From Botryobacter ruber (GTDB lineage Bacteria; Bacteroidota; Bacteroidia; Cytophagales; Hymenobacteraceae), in NCBI RefSeq assembly GCF_003347595.2, contig NZ_QCZK02000035.1, positions 186,001-250,000 on the forward strand: a stretch of DNA of 64,000 nucleotides. Reading direction: 5' to 3'. Shown piece by piece: positions 1 through 8,410 of this stretch; position 1 is the stretch's first letter, and each line of letters begins with the position of its first letter. Under the pieces are notes generated by a model. The model did no database searches. It was not told where the DNA came from and saw nothing but the letters and a program-made list of their open reading frames with translations. The position numbers and the translations under genes are program-made.

Positions 1-214
1 GTATTTTGTTTTATTCTGTTTATACACCAGATTTCTCCCGGTGGTCGAAATGACAATCTACTTATCAAGATACTTAAGTTGACGGCATTGGGTCGCGACC
101 TGTCCCTACCATTATCGACGTCTTGCCAACACAAAGGGGCAGATTATTTAATATCATTACCTTCTATTACAGGAAAAAGAGCTTTAAAGGCAGTTTCTGA
201 ACAATACAAAATTT
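1..214. other. Left-edge non-coding stretch
   Basis: I see no gene, hairpin or clear promoter here. It is AT-rich and leads into the first sulfatase. No GCTACA-type half-site pair like those upstream of five other genes is present. Confidence 0.5.
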
Positions 215-1705
215 ATGACCTTAACCTCTACTAAATTATATCTGGTGAAGAGATTAGTATTAATATCCATAGTTTTTCTGCTTAGCCTCACCTGGCTGCA
301 GCAGAATGCCCGGGCGCAAAAGCCTGCCAAAGACGCTCCCAATTTTGTGCTGATAATCGGTGACGACATCGGCGCCGACGACATTGCCTGCTATGGGAAC
401 AAAGAAGTAAAAACACCCAACATCGACCGTCTGGCGAAAGAAGGATTGCGCTTTACGAATGCCTACGTAGCCACCAGTTCCTGTACCCCAAGCCGTGCCA
501 GCATTATCTCGGGGCGGTACCCGCACAATACCGGCGCGGCAGAACTGCATACCGTCATGCCAAACGAAATTGCCCTATTCCCGGAGCTGCTGCAGCAGGC
601 CGGGTACTACACCGCGCAGGCCGGAAAATGGCACCTGGGCGAACCTCCGAAGCGGGCTTTTCATAAGCTGCACCTCAACCAGAAGCAGAACGGCAACGGC
701 GGCGAAGACATGTGGGTGACCACACTGCAGGAAAGACCCAAGGACAAGCCCTTCTTCCTGTGGCTTGCCGCTGACGATGCACACCGTCCCTGGGGCGAGA
801 ACCCTTTCAGCGGCACCCATACCCCGGACCAGGTAACACCGCCACCCTACATGGCCAACGCCGCACCTACCCGTGCAGACATGGCCAAATTTTACGACGA
901 AGTAACCCGTTTCGACCATTTTATCGGAAAGGTAGAAGAGGAGCTGAAAAAGCAGGGCGTGCTGGACAATACCATCATCCTGGTGATGGGCGATAACGGG
1001 CGTCCTTTTCCGAGGGCCAAAACGCGGGTATACGACAGTGGCATGCGCACCCCTTTTGTGATAAAGTGGAACAAAGGCATCACGAAGAAAGGCGCCGTGA
1101 GCGAAAGCCTGGTGAGCGCCATCGACATTGCGCCTACCTTTTTAGAACTGGCCGGTGTAAAGAGCGGCCCCAATTTTCAGGGGAAAAGCTTTTCGGTTTT
1201 GCTCAAGAACCCTTCGCAGCCTTTCCGGAACTATGTGTTTTCCGAGCACAACTGGCACGACCTGGAGGCCATGGAGCGGATGGTGCGGACCAAAGATTTC
1301 CTGTATGTGCTGAACCTGCGCCCGCACTTGGCTAATTCAGACCCGGGCACGAGCACCACGCCGGCGCTCAAGGACCTGCAGAACCTGCGCGATGCCGGTA
1401 AACTAACAGCCGCCCAGGCCGATATTTTCCTGGCGCCCAGGCCGCAGGAAGAGCTGTTTGATCATCGTAAGGACCCCCTGCAGTTGAACAACGTGGCCGG
1501 TCAGCCTGCTTACGCCAAAAAACTGGAAGAGCTCCGGAAAGTGATGCAGCAATGGCAAACCGAAACCGCCGATACCGACCCCGGCAACCTGACCAAAGAC
1601 TGGTACGACCGCGAAACCGGAAAGGCACTGGAAACAAAAGGCGTCCGCGGCAACATGCCCGGCGGGGAGAAAGCGATAAGCGTAACTGCGGGTGGACCTT
1701 TCTGA
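215..1705 (+). CDS. S1-family sulfatase, heparan N-sulfatase-like
   Basis: A 496-residue secreted sulfatase that would hydrolyse a sulfate ester (or sulfamate) in the periplasm or outside the cell. A hydrophobic signal peptide runs to about residue 34 (ending ARA-Q). Metal-binding Asp50-Asp51 lie in IIGDDIG. The formylglycine site is C90-T-P-S-R, followed by the usual ASIISGRYPHNTG block, and GKWHLG and MGDNG motifs complete the active site. The compact C-terminal half and the GDNGRPFPRAK block resemble bacterial sulfatases related to N-sulfoglucosamine sulfohydrolase. It is 9 bp upstream of a phosphoesterase gene, so the two are probably co-transcribed. Substrate specificity cannot be read from sequence alone. 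Confidence 0.92.
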   Translation: MTLTSTKLYLVKRLVLISIVFLLSLTWLQQNARAQKPAKDAPNFVLIIGDDIGADDIACYGNKEVKTPNIDRLAKEGLRFTNAYVATSSCTPSRASIISGRYPHNTGAAELHTVMPNEIALFPELLQQAGYYTAQAGKWHLGEPPKRAFHKLHLNQKQNGNGGEDMWVTTLQERPKDKPFFLWLAADDAHRPWGENPFSGTHTPDQVTPPPYMANAAPTRADMAKFYDEVTRFDHFIGKVEEELKKQGVLDNTIILVMGDNGRPFPRAKTRVYDSGMRTPFVIKWNKGITKKGAVSESLVSAIDIAPTFLELAGVKSGPNFQGKSFSVLLKNPSQPFRNYVFSEHNWHDLEAMERMVRTKDFLYVLNLRPHLANSDPGTSTTPALKDLQNLRDAGKLTAAQADIFLAPRPQEELFDHRKDPLQLNNVAGQPAYAKKLEELRKVMQQWQTETADTDPGNLTKDWYDRETGKALETKGVRGNMPGGEKAISVTAGGPF

Positions 1706-1714
1706 TAACATAAC

Positions 1715-2659
1715 ATGAACCGTAAAACATTTCTGCAACTGACGGGTGCGGCGCTGACGCTTTCTGCTTGTGCTCCTTCAGGTTTAACCTCAACTTCTGC
1801 TGCAACTGCTAAAAAGCGGTCGCTGCGGGTGGTGCACTTAACCGATGTGCACCTGCAGCCCGGCGGCCCCTCCGCCAAAGGCTTTGAAAGAGCGCTGCAT
1901 GCTGCCCAGTCACTCAACCCGAAACCGGACCTCATCCTGAACGGGGGCGATTCCATCTTCGATTCCCTGAACAAAGACAAGGCGAAAACCAGGGAGCAGT
2001 GGGACCTGTGGCACCGCGTGCTTAAAAGCGAAAACAGCCTGCCGGTGGTCAGCTGCATCGGCAACCACGACGTGTGGGGGTGGGGGAGGAAGAAAGATAA
2101 AGCCGTCACCGAGGACAAACGCTACGGGAAGCAGTGGGCGGTGGAGTCGTTCGGGCTGGACAACAGGTTCTACAGCTTCGACAAAGGCGGCTGGCATTTT
2201 GTGGTGCTGGACAGCACCCATCATACCGACCAGTTCAATTACATGGCCAAACTGGACGAGCAGCAGTTCGACTGGCTCCAGAACGATTTGCAAAACGTGC
2301 CGTCGCAGACGCCCGTGCTGGTGCTCTCGCACATTCCGCTGCTCACCTTCAGCAGCCAGTTCTTTAACGGCCTAAAAAAGGATGAGCCTGCTAAATTAGA
2401 GTGGGAGCGCAGGGCACTGATGCACCAGGATGCCTGGGAGATAAAGAACCTGTTTAACGAGCACAAAAACGTAAAGCTATGCCTGGCAGGCCACCTGCAC
2501 ATGCAGGAGGAGCTGAACTTCCTGGGCGTGAAATACCTGGTAAACGGAGCCGTATCGGGCAACTGGTGGAAAGGCGACTTCCATGAATTCAAACCCGCCT
2601 TCGCTGTTCTGGACCTCTTCGCCGACGGCTCTTCCTCGCATGAATGGATTGCCTATTGA
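1715..2659 (+). CDS. Calcineurin-like metallophosphoesterase lipoprotein
   Basis: A 314-residue metallophosphoesterase. All five metal-ligand blocks are present in order: TDVHLQ, GGDSIF, GNHDVWG, SHIPLL and GHLHMQ. The N-terminus has an LSAC lipobox (Cys19), so it is probably a lipid-anchored envelope protein. It lies 9 bp after a sulfatase and likely shares its transcript, which suggests removal of a phosphate or phosphodiester substituent from the same glycan; that role is inference. The family also includes phosphodiesterases acting on nucleotides and phospholipids. A strong inverted repeat follows the gene (2705-2775). Confidence 0.88.
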   Translation: MNRKTFLQLTGAALTLSACAPSGLTSTSAATAKKRSLRVVHLTDVHLQPGGPSAKGFERALHAAQSLNPKPDLILNGGDSIFDSLNKDKAKTREQWDLWHRVLKSENSLPVVSCIGNHDVWGWGRKKDKAVTEDKRYGKQWAVESFGLDNRFYSFDKGGWHFVVLDSTHHTDQFNYMAKLDEQQFDWLQNDLQNVPSQTPVLVLSHIPLLTFSSQFFNGLKKDEPAKLEWERRALMHQDAWEIKNLFNEHKNVKLCLAGHLHMQEELNFLGVKYLVNGAVSGNWWKGDFHEFKPAFAVLDLFADGSSSHEWIAY

Positions 2660-2704
2660 GTGGAAGTAGCTGGGATAGGTGTAACTCCAGAACTTAAAAA
2701 TGAA

Positions 2705-2731
2705 GAGCAGTGGCTCTGGAGGCAGGTGCAG
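2705..2731 (+). repeat. Dispersed intergenic repeat, copy 1a
   Basis: Copy of the 27-bp repeat that begins GAGCAGtGGCTcTGG and ends AGGCAGGTGCAG. It forms the left arm of a near-perfect inverted pair with 2748-2775. Confidence 0.75.
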
Positions 2732-2747
2732 AAGACTAAAAGTGTTT

Positions 2748-2775
2748 CTGCTCCTGCCTCCAGAGCCACTGCTCC
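2748..2775 (-). repeat. Dispersed intergenic repeat, copy 1b (inverted)
   Basis: Inverted copy of the same repeat. With 2705-2731 it makes a 27-bp stem with one mismatch and a 16-nt loop. It lies between two convergent genes, where it could stop transcription from both sides. Confidence 0.75.
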
Positions 2776-2926
2776 TTGTTTAGGTATCGTACTGGTGCAG
2801 GACCTGGTGCTGGTAAAGCAGCAGCTCCTTATCCTCCTGCCTGGGGCGTATGCGGAGGCCTCTTAAGTGCTTCAGCATACGCCGGAGTTTACTTCTCCAG
2901 GTGTTGGCATTCATCGGGAAGTTGCT

Positions 2927-4501
2927 CTAAAAGTTGATGTTACGTGCAACCGGATCCTGGTACTTTGTCTGCAGGCTGTGCAGCTGCTCTTTCAGTTGTT
3001 TGATTTTGGCAGCATAGGCCGGGTTGTTGTACTCGCTCTTCAGTTCCTGCGGGTCTTTTTTCAGGTCGAAAAACTCCCACTCGTTCAATACATAGTAGTA
3101 AATGAGTTTGTGCTGATCGGTGCGGATGCCGAAGTGCTGCGGAACCCGGTGCGGCTTAGGGTATTCGGAGTAGTGGTAGTACACCTCCTGGCGCCAGTCT
3201 TTGGGCGTCTGGCCTTTGAGCAGGGGCACCAGGCTCCGGCCCTGCATTTCGTGGGGAACAGGTACGCCGGCGGCTTCCAGGAACGTTTCGGCCAGGTCGA
3301 GGTTCAGTACCATTTCTTTGTTCTCGGAGCCAGGTTTGGTTACGCCCGGCCAGCGTACGATCAGTGGGGTGTGCAGCGATTCTTCGTACATCCAGCGCTT
3401 GTCGAACCAGCCGTGCTCGCCCAGGTAAAAGCCCTGGTCGGAGCTGTAAACCACGATGGTGTTTTCCTCCAGCCCTTCCTGCTTCAGGTAATCCAGTACC
3501 TTGCCCACACTTTCGTCAACAGATGCTACCGTCCGGAGGTAGTCCTGCAGGTAGCGCTGGTATTTCCAGCGTACCAGGTCTTTGCCGGTTGGTTTGCTGG
3601 CCAGGAACTTTGCATTCTCTTCCTGGTAAGCCATGTAAAAAGGCTGCCACTGCTCCGGGAGCATGCGCCCGTAGGGGCTGTTCGGGTTGCCTGGTGCTTT
3701 GGCGGCATGTTTTGGCTCAAACAACTTGTTGTCTGACATGAGTCGCATATGCTTTCCGATCTCCATTTCCTGGTTGCGGGCGCCGCTGGCGCGGTTGGCG
3801 TAATCGTCGAAGAGCGTGGCAGGCTCGGGGAATTTCTTGTCTTTATACAGGGTGAGGTGTTCCGGAGCCGGAAGCCATTCGCGGTGTGGGGCCTTGTGCT
3901 GGAACATCATCAGGAAAGGTTTGCTTTTGTCACGCTTTTTATCCAGCCAGTTCAGTGTTTCGTTGGTAATAACATCGGTTACATACCCCTGCTCCCGTTT
4001 ACGTCCGTTGGCTGTCAGGAAATCGGGGTTGTAGTAATCGCCCTGGCCAGGCAGGATTTTCCAGAAATCAAACCCGGTTGGGTCGGAGTGCAGGTGCCAT
4101 TTGCCAACAATGGCAGTCTGGTAGCCTGCCTGCTGCAGCAGTTTCGGAAAGGTGGTCTGGGAACCGTCAAAAACTTCCCCTGGCTGGTTGGTAGCCAGGC
4201 CGTTCAGGTGGCTGTACTTGCCTGTGAGCAGCACGGCACGGCTGGGACCGCAGATGGAGTTGGTTACCATGGCATGCCGGAACAACATGCCATCCTTAGC
4301 CAGCCGGTCGATGTTCGGGGTTTTGGTGAGGTCGGAGCCATAGGCGCTGATGGCCCGGAGGGCATGGTCGTCGGTGAAAATGACGAGGATGTTCGGCTGT
4401 TTACCGGCTGTTGCAGGGGAGCCCGTTCTCTTTTGTGCGGCGCAGTGTAAACCGGACAGCGCCAGGAAAAGTACAAGAAAGCTTGTTAAGGTTTTGTTCA
4501 T
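2927..4501 (-). CDS. S1-family sulfatase, GlcNAc-6-sulfatase-like
   Basis: A 524-residue exported sulfatase. A signal peptide covers about the first 21 residues. Asp44-Asp45 sit in IFTDDHA, the formylglycine motif is C84-G-P-S-R, and GKWHLH supplies the active-site Lys and His. The SSDQGFYLGEHGWFDKRWMY region, with the metal-binding Asp, resembles bacterial enzymes of the N-acetylglucosamine-6-sulfatase or iduronate-2-sulfatase type. It is the only sulfatase here on the minus strand. It is convergent with the phosphoesterase gene and divergent from the GH43 gene at 4791. The sulfated sugar it acts on is not determined. Confidence 0.92.
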   Translation of the reverse strand: MNKTLTSFLVLFLALSGLHCAAQKRTGSPATAGKQPNILVIFTDDHALRAISAYGSDLTKTPNIDRLAKDGMLFRHAMVTNSICGPSRAVLLTGKYSHLNGLATNQPGEVFDGSQTTFPKLLQQAGYQTAIVGKWHLHSDPTGFDFWKILPGQGDYYNPDFLTANGRKREQGYVTDVITNETLNWLDKKRDKSKPFLMMFQHKAPHREWLPAPEHLTLYKDKKFPEPATLFDDYANRASGARNQEMEIGKHMRLMSDNKLFEPKHAAKAPGNPNSPYGRMLPEQWQPFYMAYQEENAKFLASKPTGKDLVRWKYQRYLQDYLRTVASVDESVGKVLDYLKQEGLEENTIVVYSSDQGFYLGEHGWFDKRWMYEESLHTPLIVRWPGVTKPGSENKEMVLNLDLAETFLEAAGVPVPHEMQGRSLVPLLKGQTPKDWRQEVYYHYSEYPKPHRVPQHFGIRTDQHKLIYYYVLNEWEFFDLKKDPQELKSEYNNPAYAAKIKQLKEQLHSLQTKYQDPVARNINF

Positions 4502-4790
4502 AAAAGGGTATAGTTAAGTTCGGTTGGCAGGCAAGTGGCTGCTCTAAGTGCCGCAGATCCTGCATGAAATCTATTGATTTTCGGTTCCAGGTTTCTTTAT
4601 TCAAAATAAAGCCATACCGGGAGCAGCTGCTATCACTTTTGTTGAAATTGCTGTTACGATAGTCGTTTGAATTGGAATTGCCGGGAGGAATATTAATATT
4701 GACTTAAAATTTAGTGTAAACCTGCAGCCCTCGCGGTTATTTAAATCCACCTTTTTGTTTTTTAGTCATCATCATTATAACATTTAACTT
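4502..4790. promoter_or_regulatory. Divergent promoter region, candidate -7 box
   Basis: A 289-bp divergent intergenic region between a sulfatase (minus) and a GH43 gene (plus). A TAATATTG octamer at 4694-4701 matches the -7 box used by the GCTACA-type promoters elsewhere in the window and lies 90 bp before the GH43 start. The tandem half-sites are not recognisable at the expected spacing, so only the -7 box is proposed. Confidence 0.3.
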
Positions 4791-5936
4791 ATGCTTAAGA
4801 GAACAGTATTTTTTGTTTTGGGTATTGCCCTGTTTCTGACGGGTATCAGTCTCCTGGCCCGGCAGTTTTTACCGGAAGAAACGGAAGCTGCTATGTATCA
4901 AAACCCGTTAAAGGTAAAGTTCGGCGATCCGTATGTGATGTATGACGAGACCAGCAAACAGTATTACATGTACGGCACGGGGGGAGGAGCAAAAGCAGGG
5001 TTTGCCACCTACTCGTCTCCGGACCTGGTGAACTGGAAAAACGAAGGACAGGTATTTTACGGCAATACCCCGGGCTCCTGGGATGTAAAAAACTTCTGGG
5101 CGCCGGAAGTATACCGGGTAAAAGACAAATACTACATGTTTTACAGTGCCGACTGGCGGCACAATCCGACCAATGAACTCGAAAACTTCAGGATTGGTGT
5201 AGCCGTGGCAGATAAACCAACCGGCCCTTTTAAAAACATCAGCGACAAACCGCTCTTCGACCCGGGGTACCCAATTATAGATGCGAATGTGTATTTTGAA
5301 CCGGGTGGTAAAATGTACCTGTACTACTCGCGCTGCTGCTACAAGCACCCGGTGGAAAGCGAAGTAGCCGCCTGGGCAAAGAAGACAAACCTGTTTGATG
5401 AAATAGAGGAAAGCTGGATTTATGGGGTCGAACTTAAGCCTGATTTCAGCGGCGTAACAGGCGAACCGGTGCTGCTGCTGCGTCCGCCCGTTAAAATGAA
5501 CGATGCCCAGGCGGAGTGGGAAAGCCGTTCGGTTACCTCCAAAGAAGTAAACCGCCGCTGGACCGAAGGCTCCTATACCTTTAAGCACGGCGATACATAC
5601 TACATGATGTACTCGGCCAATCACTTTGGCGGCGAAAACTATGCCGTAGGCTATGCCACCTCAAAGCATCCCCTGGGCCCTTTCCTGAAAGCCAACAACA
5701 ACCCGGTACTGGAGAAAAATACAGATAAGGGTGGCGACGTAACCGGTACAGGCCATAACAGCATTGCCTACTCGCCCGACGGTAAACAGCTGTACTGTGT
5801 TTACCACGGCCGTACCAAAGCAACAGGCAAGGAACGGGTCGTGTTTATCGATAAGATGAAGATACAGGCGGATGGAAAATTAGTAGTGGAAGGCCCCAGT
5901 ACGACACCAAAAGTATTACCACTTGTAAAAAATTAA
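4791..5936 (+). CDS. Glycoside hydrolase family 43-like enzyme
   Basis: A 381-residue protein with an N-terminal membrane segment (about residues 5-23) followed by a single five-bladed GH43 propeller. The expected catalytic triad is visible: base Asp46 in FGDPYV, pKa-modulating Asp164 in IIDANV, and acid Glu259 in WTEGSYT. Family members remove arabinofuranose, xylose or beta-1,3-linked galactose. No accessory carbohydrate-binding module is present. It heads a run of plus-strand genes (toroid lipoprotein, SGNH hydrolase, sulfatase) with small gaps, probably one operon. The subfamily and exact linkage are not certain. Confidence 0.88.
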   Translation: MLKRTVFFVLGIALFLTGISLLARQFLPEETEAAMYQNPLKVKFGDPYVMYDETSKQYYMYGTGGGAKAGFATYSSPDLVNWKNEGQVFYGNTPGSWDVKNFWAPEVYRVKDKYYMFYSADWRHNPTNELENFRIGVAVADKPTGPFKNISDKPLFDPGYPIIDANVYFEPGGKMYLYYSRCCYKHPVESEVAAWAKKTNLFDEIEESWIYGVELKPDFSGVTGEPVLLLRPPVKMNDAQAEWESRSVTSKEVNRRWTEGSYTFKHGDTYYMMYSANHFGGENYAVGYATSKHPLGPFLKANNNPVLEKNTDKGGDVTGTGHNSIAYSPDGKQLYCVYHGRTKATGKERVVFIDKMKIQADGKLVVEGPSTTPKVLPLVKN

Positions 5937-5978
5937 ACTCTTTTCGCTGGCAGCCCGGCAAAGCATGAGCTATATGAT

Positions 5979-7643
5979 ATGATGAACAAAAAATTACTGC
6001 TTTGTTTTTTGCTGCCCCTGGCGGGCGGGCTGCATTCCTGTAAACCGGCGGAACCGGCAGGAGCAGTGGCAGGCAGCACCGGCACGCCGGTAGCTGAAAG
6101 CACAGTTCAAACGTCTTTTGCGGAACTGGCGCTGGAAGAGTCGACGGTGCCGGTGCGACCGGGTGTACCTGGTAAAGTGCCGTTCTGGAACGAAGCAGCC
6201 AAACGGTTTATCTATGCTCCGGCTTTCGATTTCAAGCCTGTTGCCAATGCTGTTACCTACCGTTACGAGGTTATATCCGAAGCCGGAAACCAGACCTACA
6301 GCTTCGAAGCCAAAGCGCCATACGAAGCCCTGAGCCCGGTGTGGGCAAAAGTACCGGTAGGCAATTTCGAGATCAGGGTAACCGGCCTCTCCGCCTCCGG
6401 CGAAAACCTTGGGCTGGCCGGTACAGGAAAGCATTACCGGGCCGCACCGTTTACTGGAAATTACCGCCAGGCTGTGTTGCCCTACGACAAAAGCGCCATG
6501 CTCGCCCTGGAGCGCCTCATGAACGAAGCTTATGTAACGTACTGGTTTACCCACAAAAAACCGGACCCCAGCTATCTGAACTACCGCTACCCGGCCAAAA
6601 TTCAGAGTGCGCTGGTAATAGGAGCCGTTACCTACGCCCGCCTGAAACCCAATACCGCTGAAGCCCGGAAAGCTACCGAGCTGGCCCGCATCGTGGCAGA
6701 TTTTATGCTCGGCATCCGCTTTAAGCCCGGCACCGCCTGGGAGTTTTTTGTGCCTACCTACCACGGGACAAAGTTTCCGGCTGAAGCGAAAAGGTCGCAC
6801 ATGAATCCCGTGAACAACTTTACCGTGATGGGAGTGGATGCCGGCGTTGCCTTCCTGGATTTGTATGACCTCACGAAAGACGCCAAATACCTGGAGGCGG
6901 CGAAGAACATTGCAAAAACGTACCTGAAAAACCAGATGCCTGAAGGGAGCTGGTACCAGTTTGTGCATCATGCCACCGACAAACCGGTGGCCGATAACAT
7001 CGTTATCCCAACCGCAGTTATCAATTACTTCGACCGCCTGAAAAACGATTACCAGGTGGCCGGCTTAGAGAGTGCCACCCGGAAAGCGCTCGCCTGGATT
7101 ATGGAGCATCCGGTAAAAACATTCGACTGGCAGGGGCAGTTTGAGGATGTATACGCCCGCCCGCCTTACAGGAACCTGAGCCGCGAACAGGCCTGCGACC
7201 TGGCCATCTACCTGTTCAACAACAGCAGGGATAACCCGGGCCATGTACAGCTGGCCGAAGAACTGGTGCGGTTCTCCGAAGACCAGTTTGTTGTGTGGGA
7301 GCAGCCACGTGCCTATGCCGCCACAAACAAAACCCCCGGCCGCAGTTCTAAAGACTGGATAACGCCGAGTGTGCAGGAGCAGTACGTGTTCTGGTACCCG
7401 GTAGGGCGCGCTGCCGGTGTAATGGTTGACACTTACTGGCATGCTTATAAAGAAACCAGGAAACCGCTCTACCTGGCTAAAGCCAAAGCTATTGCCAATT
7501 CCTTTACGGTAGTGCAGCAGGCCCATGAGGGGGAGTATCCCACGTTTTTTACAGAACATAATTTGCCTCTGTGGCTCAACAGCGTTGTGTATCCGGCCAA
7601 GGTATTGATGAACCTGGAAAATGATCTTCGGAAGAACTTATAA
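5979..7643 (+). CDS. Unclassified lipoprotein with predicted alpha/alpha-toroid domain
   Basis: A 554-residue protein I do not recognise. A lipoprotein signal ends at HSC (about Cys21). Residues about 60-155 look like a beta-sandwich (fibronectin-III-like) domain. The rest is helical, with repeated aromatic and acidic motifs such as LDLYDLTKDAKYLEAAKNIA, typical of (alpha/alpha) toroid enzymes like unsaturated-uronyl hydrolases, C5-epimerases and some polysaccharide lyases. No catalytic signature is clear. Its place between GH43 and an SGNH hydrolase in a sulfated-glycan locus makes a carbohydrate-active role likely; this is inference. The start could be either of two adjacent ATG codons at 5979 and 5982. 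Confidence 0.8.
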   Translation: MMNKKLLLCFLLPLAGGLHSCKPAEPAGAVAGSTGTPVAESTVQTSFAELALEESTVPVRPGVPGKVPFWNEAAKRFIYAPAFDFKPVANAVTYRYEVISEAGNQTYSFEAKAPYEALSPVWAKVPVGNFEIRVTGLSASGENLGLAGTGKHYRAAPFTGNYRQAVLPYDKSAMLALERLMNEAYVTYWFTHKKPDPSYLNYRYPAKIQSALVIGAVTYARLKPNTAEARKATELARIVADFMLGIRFKPGTAWEFFVPTYHGTKFPAEAKRSHMNPVNNFTVMGVDAGVAFLDLYDLTKDAKYLEAAKNIAKTYLKNQMPEGSWYQFVHHATDKPVADNIVIPTAVINYFDRLKNDYQVAGLESATRKALAWIMEHPVKTFDWQGQFEDVYARPPYRNLSREQACDLAIYLFNNSRDNPGHVQLAEELVRFSEDQFVVWEQPRAYAATNKTPGRSSKDWITPSVQEQYVFWYPVGRAAGVMVDTYWHAYKETRKPLYLAKAKAIANSFTVVQQAHEGEYPTFFTEHNLPLWLNSVVYPAKVLMNLENDLRKNL

Positions 7644-7653
7644 CCAAACGCTG

Positions 7654-7679
7654 TGCAGTGGCTGTGGTGGCAGGTGCAG
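7654..7679 (+). repeat. Dispersed intergenic repeat, copy 2
   Basis: A copy beginning TGCAGTGGCTGTGG and ending GGCAGGTGCAG, 10 bp after the stop of the toroid gene and followed by an ACCTAAAA tail also seen after copy 5. Confidence 0.8.
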
Positions 7680-7710
7680 ACGACCTAAAACGATAGCCAT
7701 TACGTTAGCC

Positions 7711-8355
7711 ATGAGAAGAATAACCATACTCCTTGCCCTTGTGATGTTGTTTTCCGGCTGGGCGCCGCCTAAAAAGAAAGTGCTCATTATCGGAGATTCT
7801 ATTTCTATCGGTTACTTCCCTTTTGTACAGGAACAGCTGGCGGGAAAGGCTTTGCTGGTGCACAACAAAGGTAATGCACAGCACACCGGCACCGGTCTTA
7901 AAAACATAAACGACTGGCTGGGAAAGGAGGACTGGGATGTGATCCAGTTTAACTGGGGCCTCTGGGATTTGTGTTACCGCCTGCCCGAGGTAAAAGGTGA
8001 AGCCGGCAGAGATAAGGTGAAGGGTAAATTAACAACTAACCTGGACCAGTACAGCGCTAACCTGGAGGCGCTGGTAAAGGTGTTGAAGAAAACAAACGCT
8101 AAGCTGGTGTATGTTACCACAACCTACGTTCCGGAAAATGAGCCGGGCAGATTTGTGGAAGACGCTGAAAAATATAATGCCGTTGCCAAAGCGGTAATGC
8201 AGGCAAATGGAATAAAGGTAAACGATATCTATTCGAACTCCAGGAAAATCCACCAAAAATTTGCGGTGGCTCCCAACGATGTGCATTATACCAAAGAAGG
8301 TTACCAGGAGCTGGCAAAGCTTATAAGTCAGGCCTTACAAAACAGCATCTTATAA
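7711..8355 (+). CDS. SGNH/GDSL hydrolase
   Basis: A 214-residue exported esterase-like protein. The start at 7711 gives a clean signal peptide (to about residue 20). The longer open frame from 7621 would overlap the upstream gene and translate a dispersed repeat, so I reject it. Block I is IIGDSISIGY with the nucleophile Ser, the mid block is FNWGLWD, and the C-terminal NDVHYT carries the catalytic Asp-x-His. Such enzymes remove acetyl or other acyl groups from glycans. It sits between the toroid protein and a sulfatase, so deacylation of the same polysaccharide is a reasonable inference. Confidence 0.85.
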   Translation: MRRITILLALVMLFSGWAPPKKKVLIIGDSISIGYFPFVQEQLAGKALLVHNKGNAQHTGTGLKNINDWLGKEDWDVIQFNWGLWDLCYRLPEVKGEAGRDKVKGKLTTNLDQYSANLEALVKVLKKTNAKLVYVTTTYVPENEPGRFVEDAEKYNAVAKAVMQANGIKVNDIYSNSRKIHQKFAVAPNDVHYTKEGYQELAKLISQALQNSIL

Positions 8356-8410
8356 CAGAAGCAGCCGGGACTTTTCCGGAAGTGCTAAATAGCAAAGTAC
8401 ACCAACTCCC

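Noticed and set aside
2867..3736. 289-codon plus-strand frame over the minus-strand sulfatase
   Set aside because: It overlaps the conserved sulfatase and has no recognisable features.
4629..4664. GCTATCA and GCTGTTA 21 bp apart as a sixth operator
   Set aside because: The half-sites match poorly and the TAATATTG at 4694 is 44 bp, not 36 bp, from the second, so the module geometry is broken.
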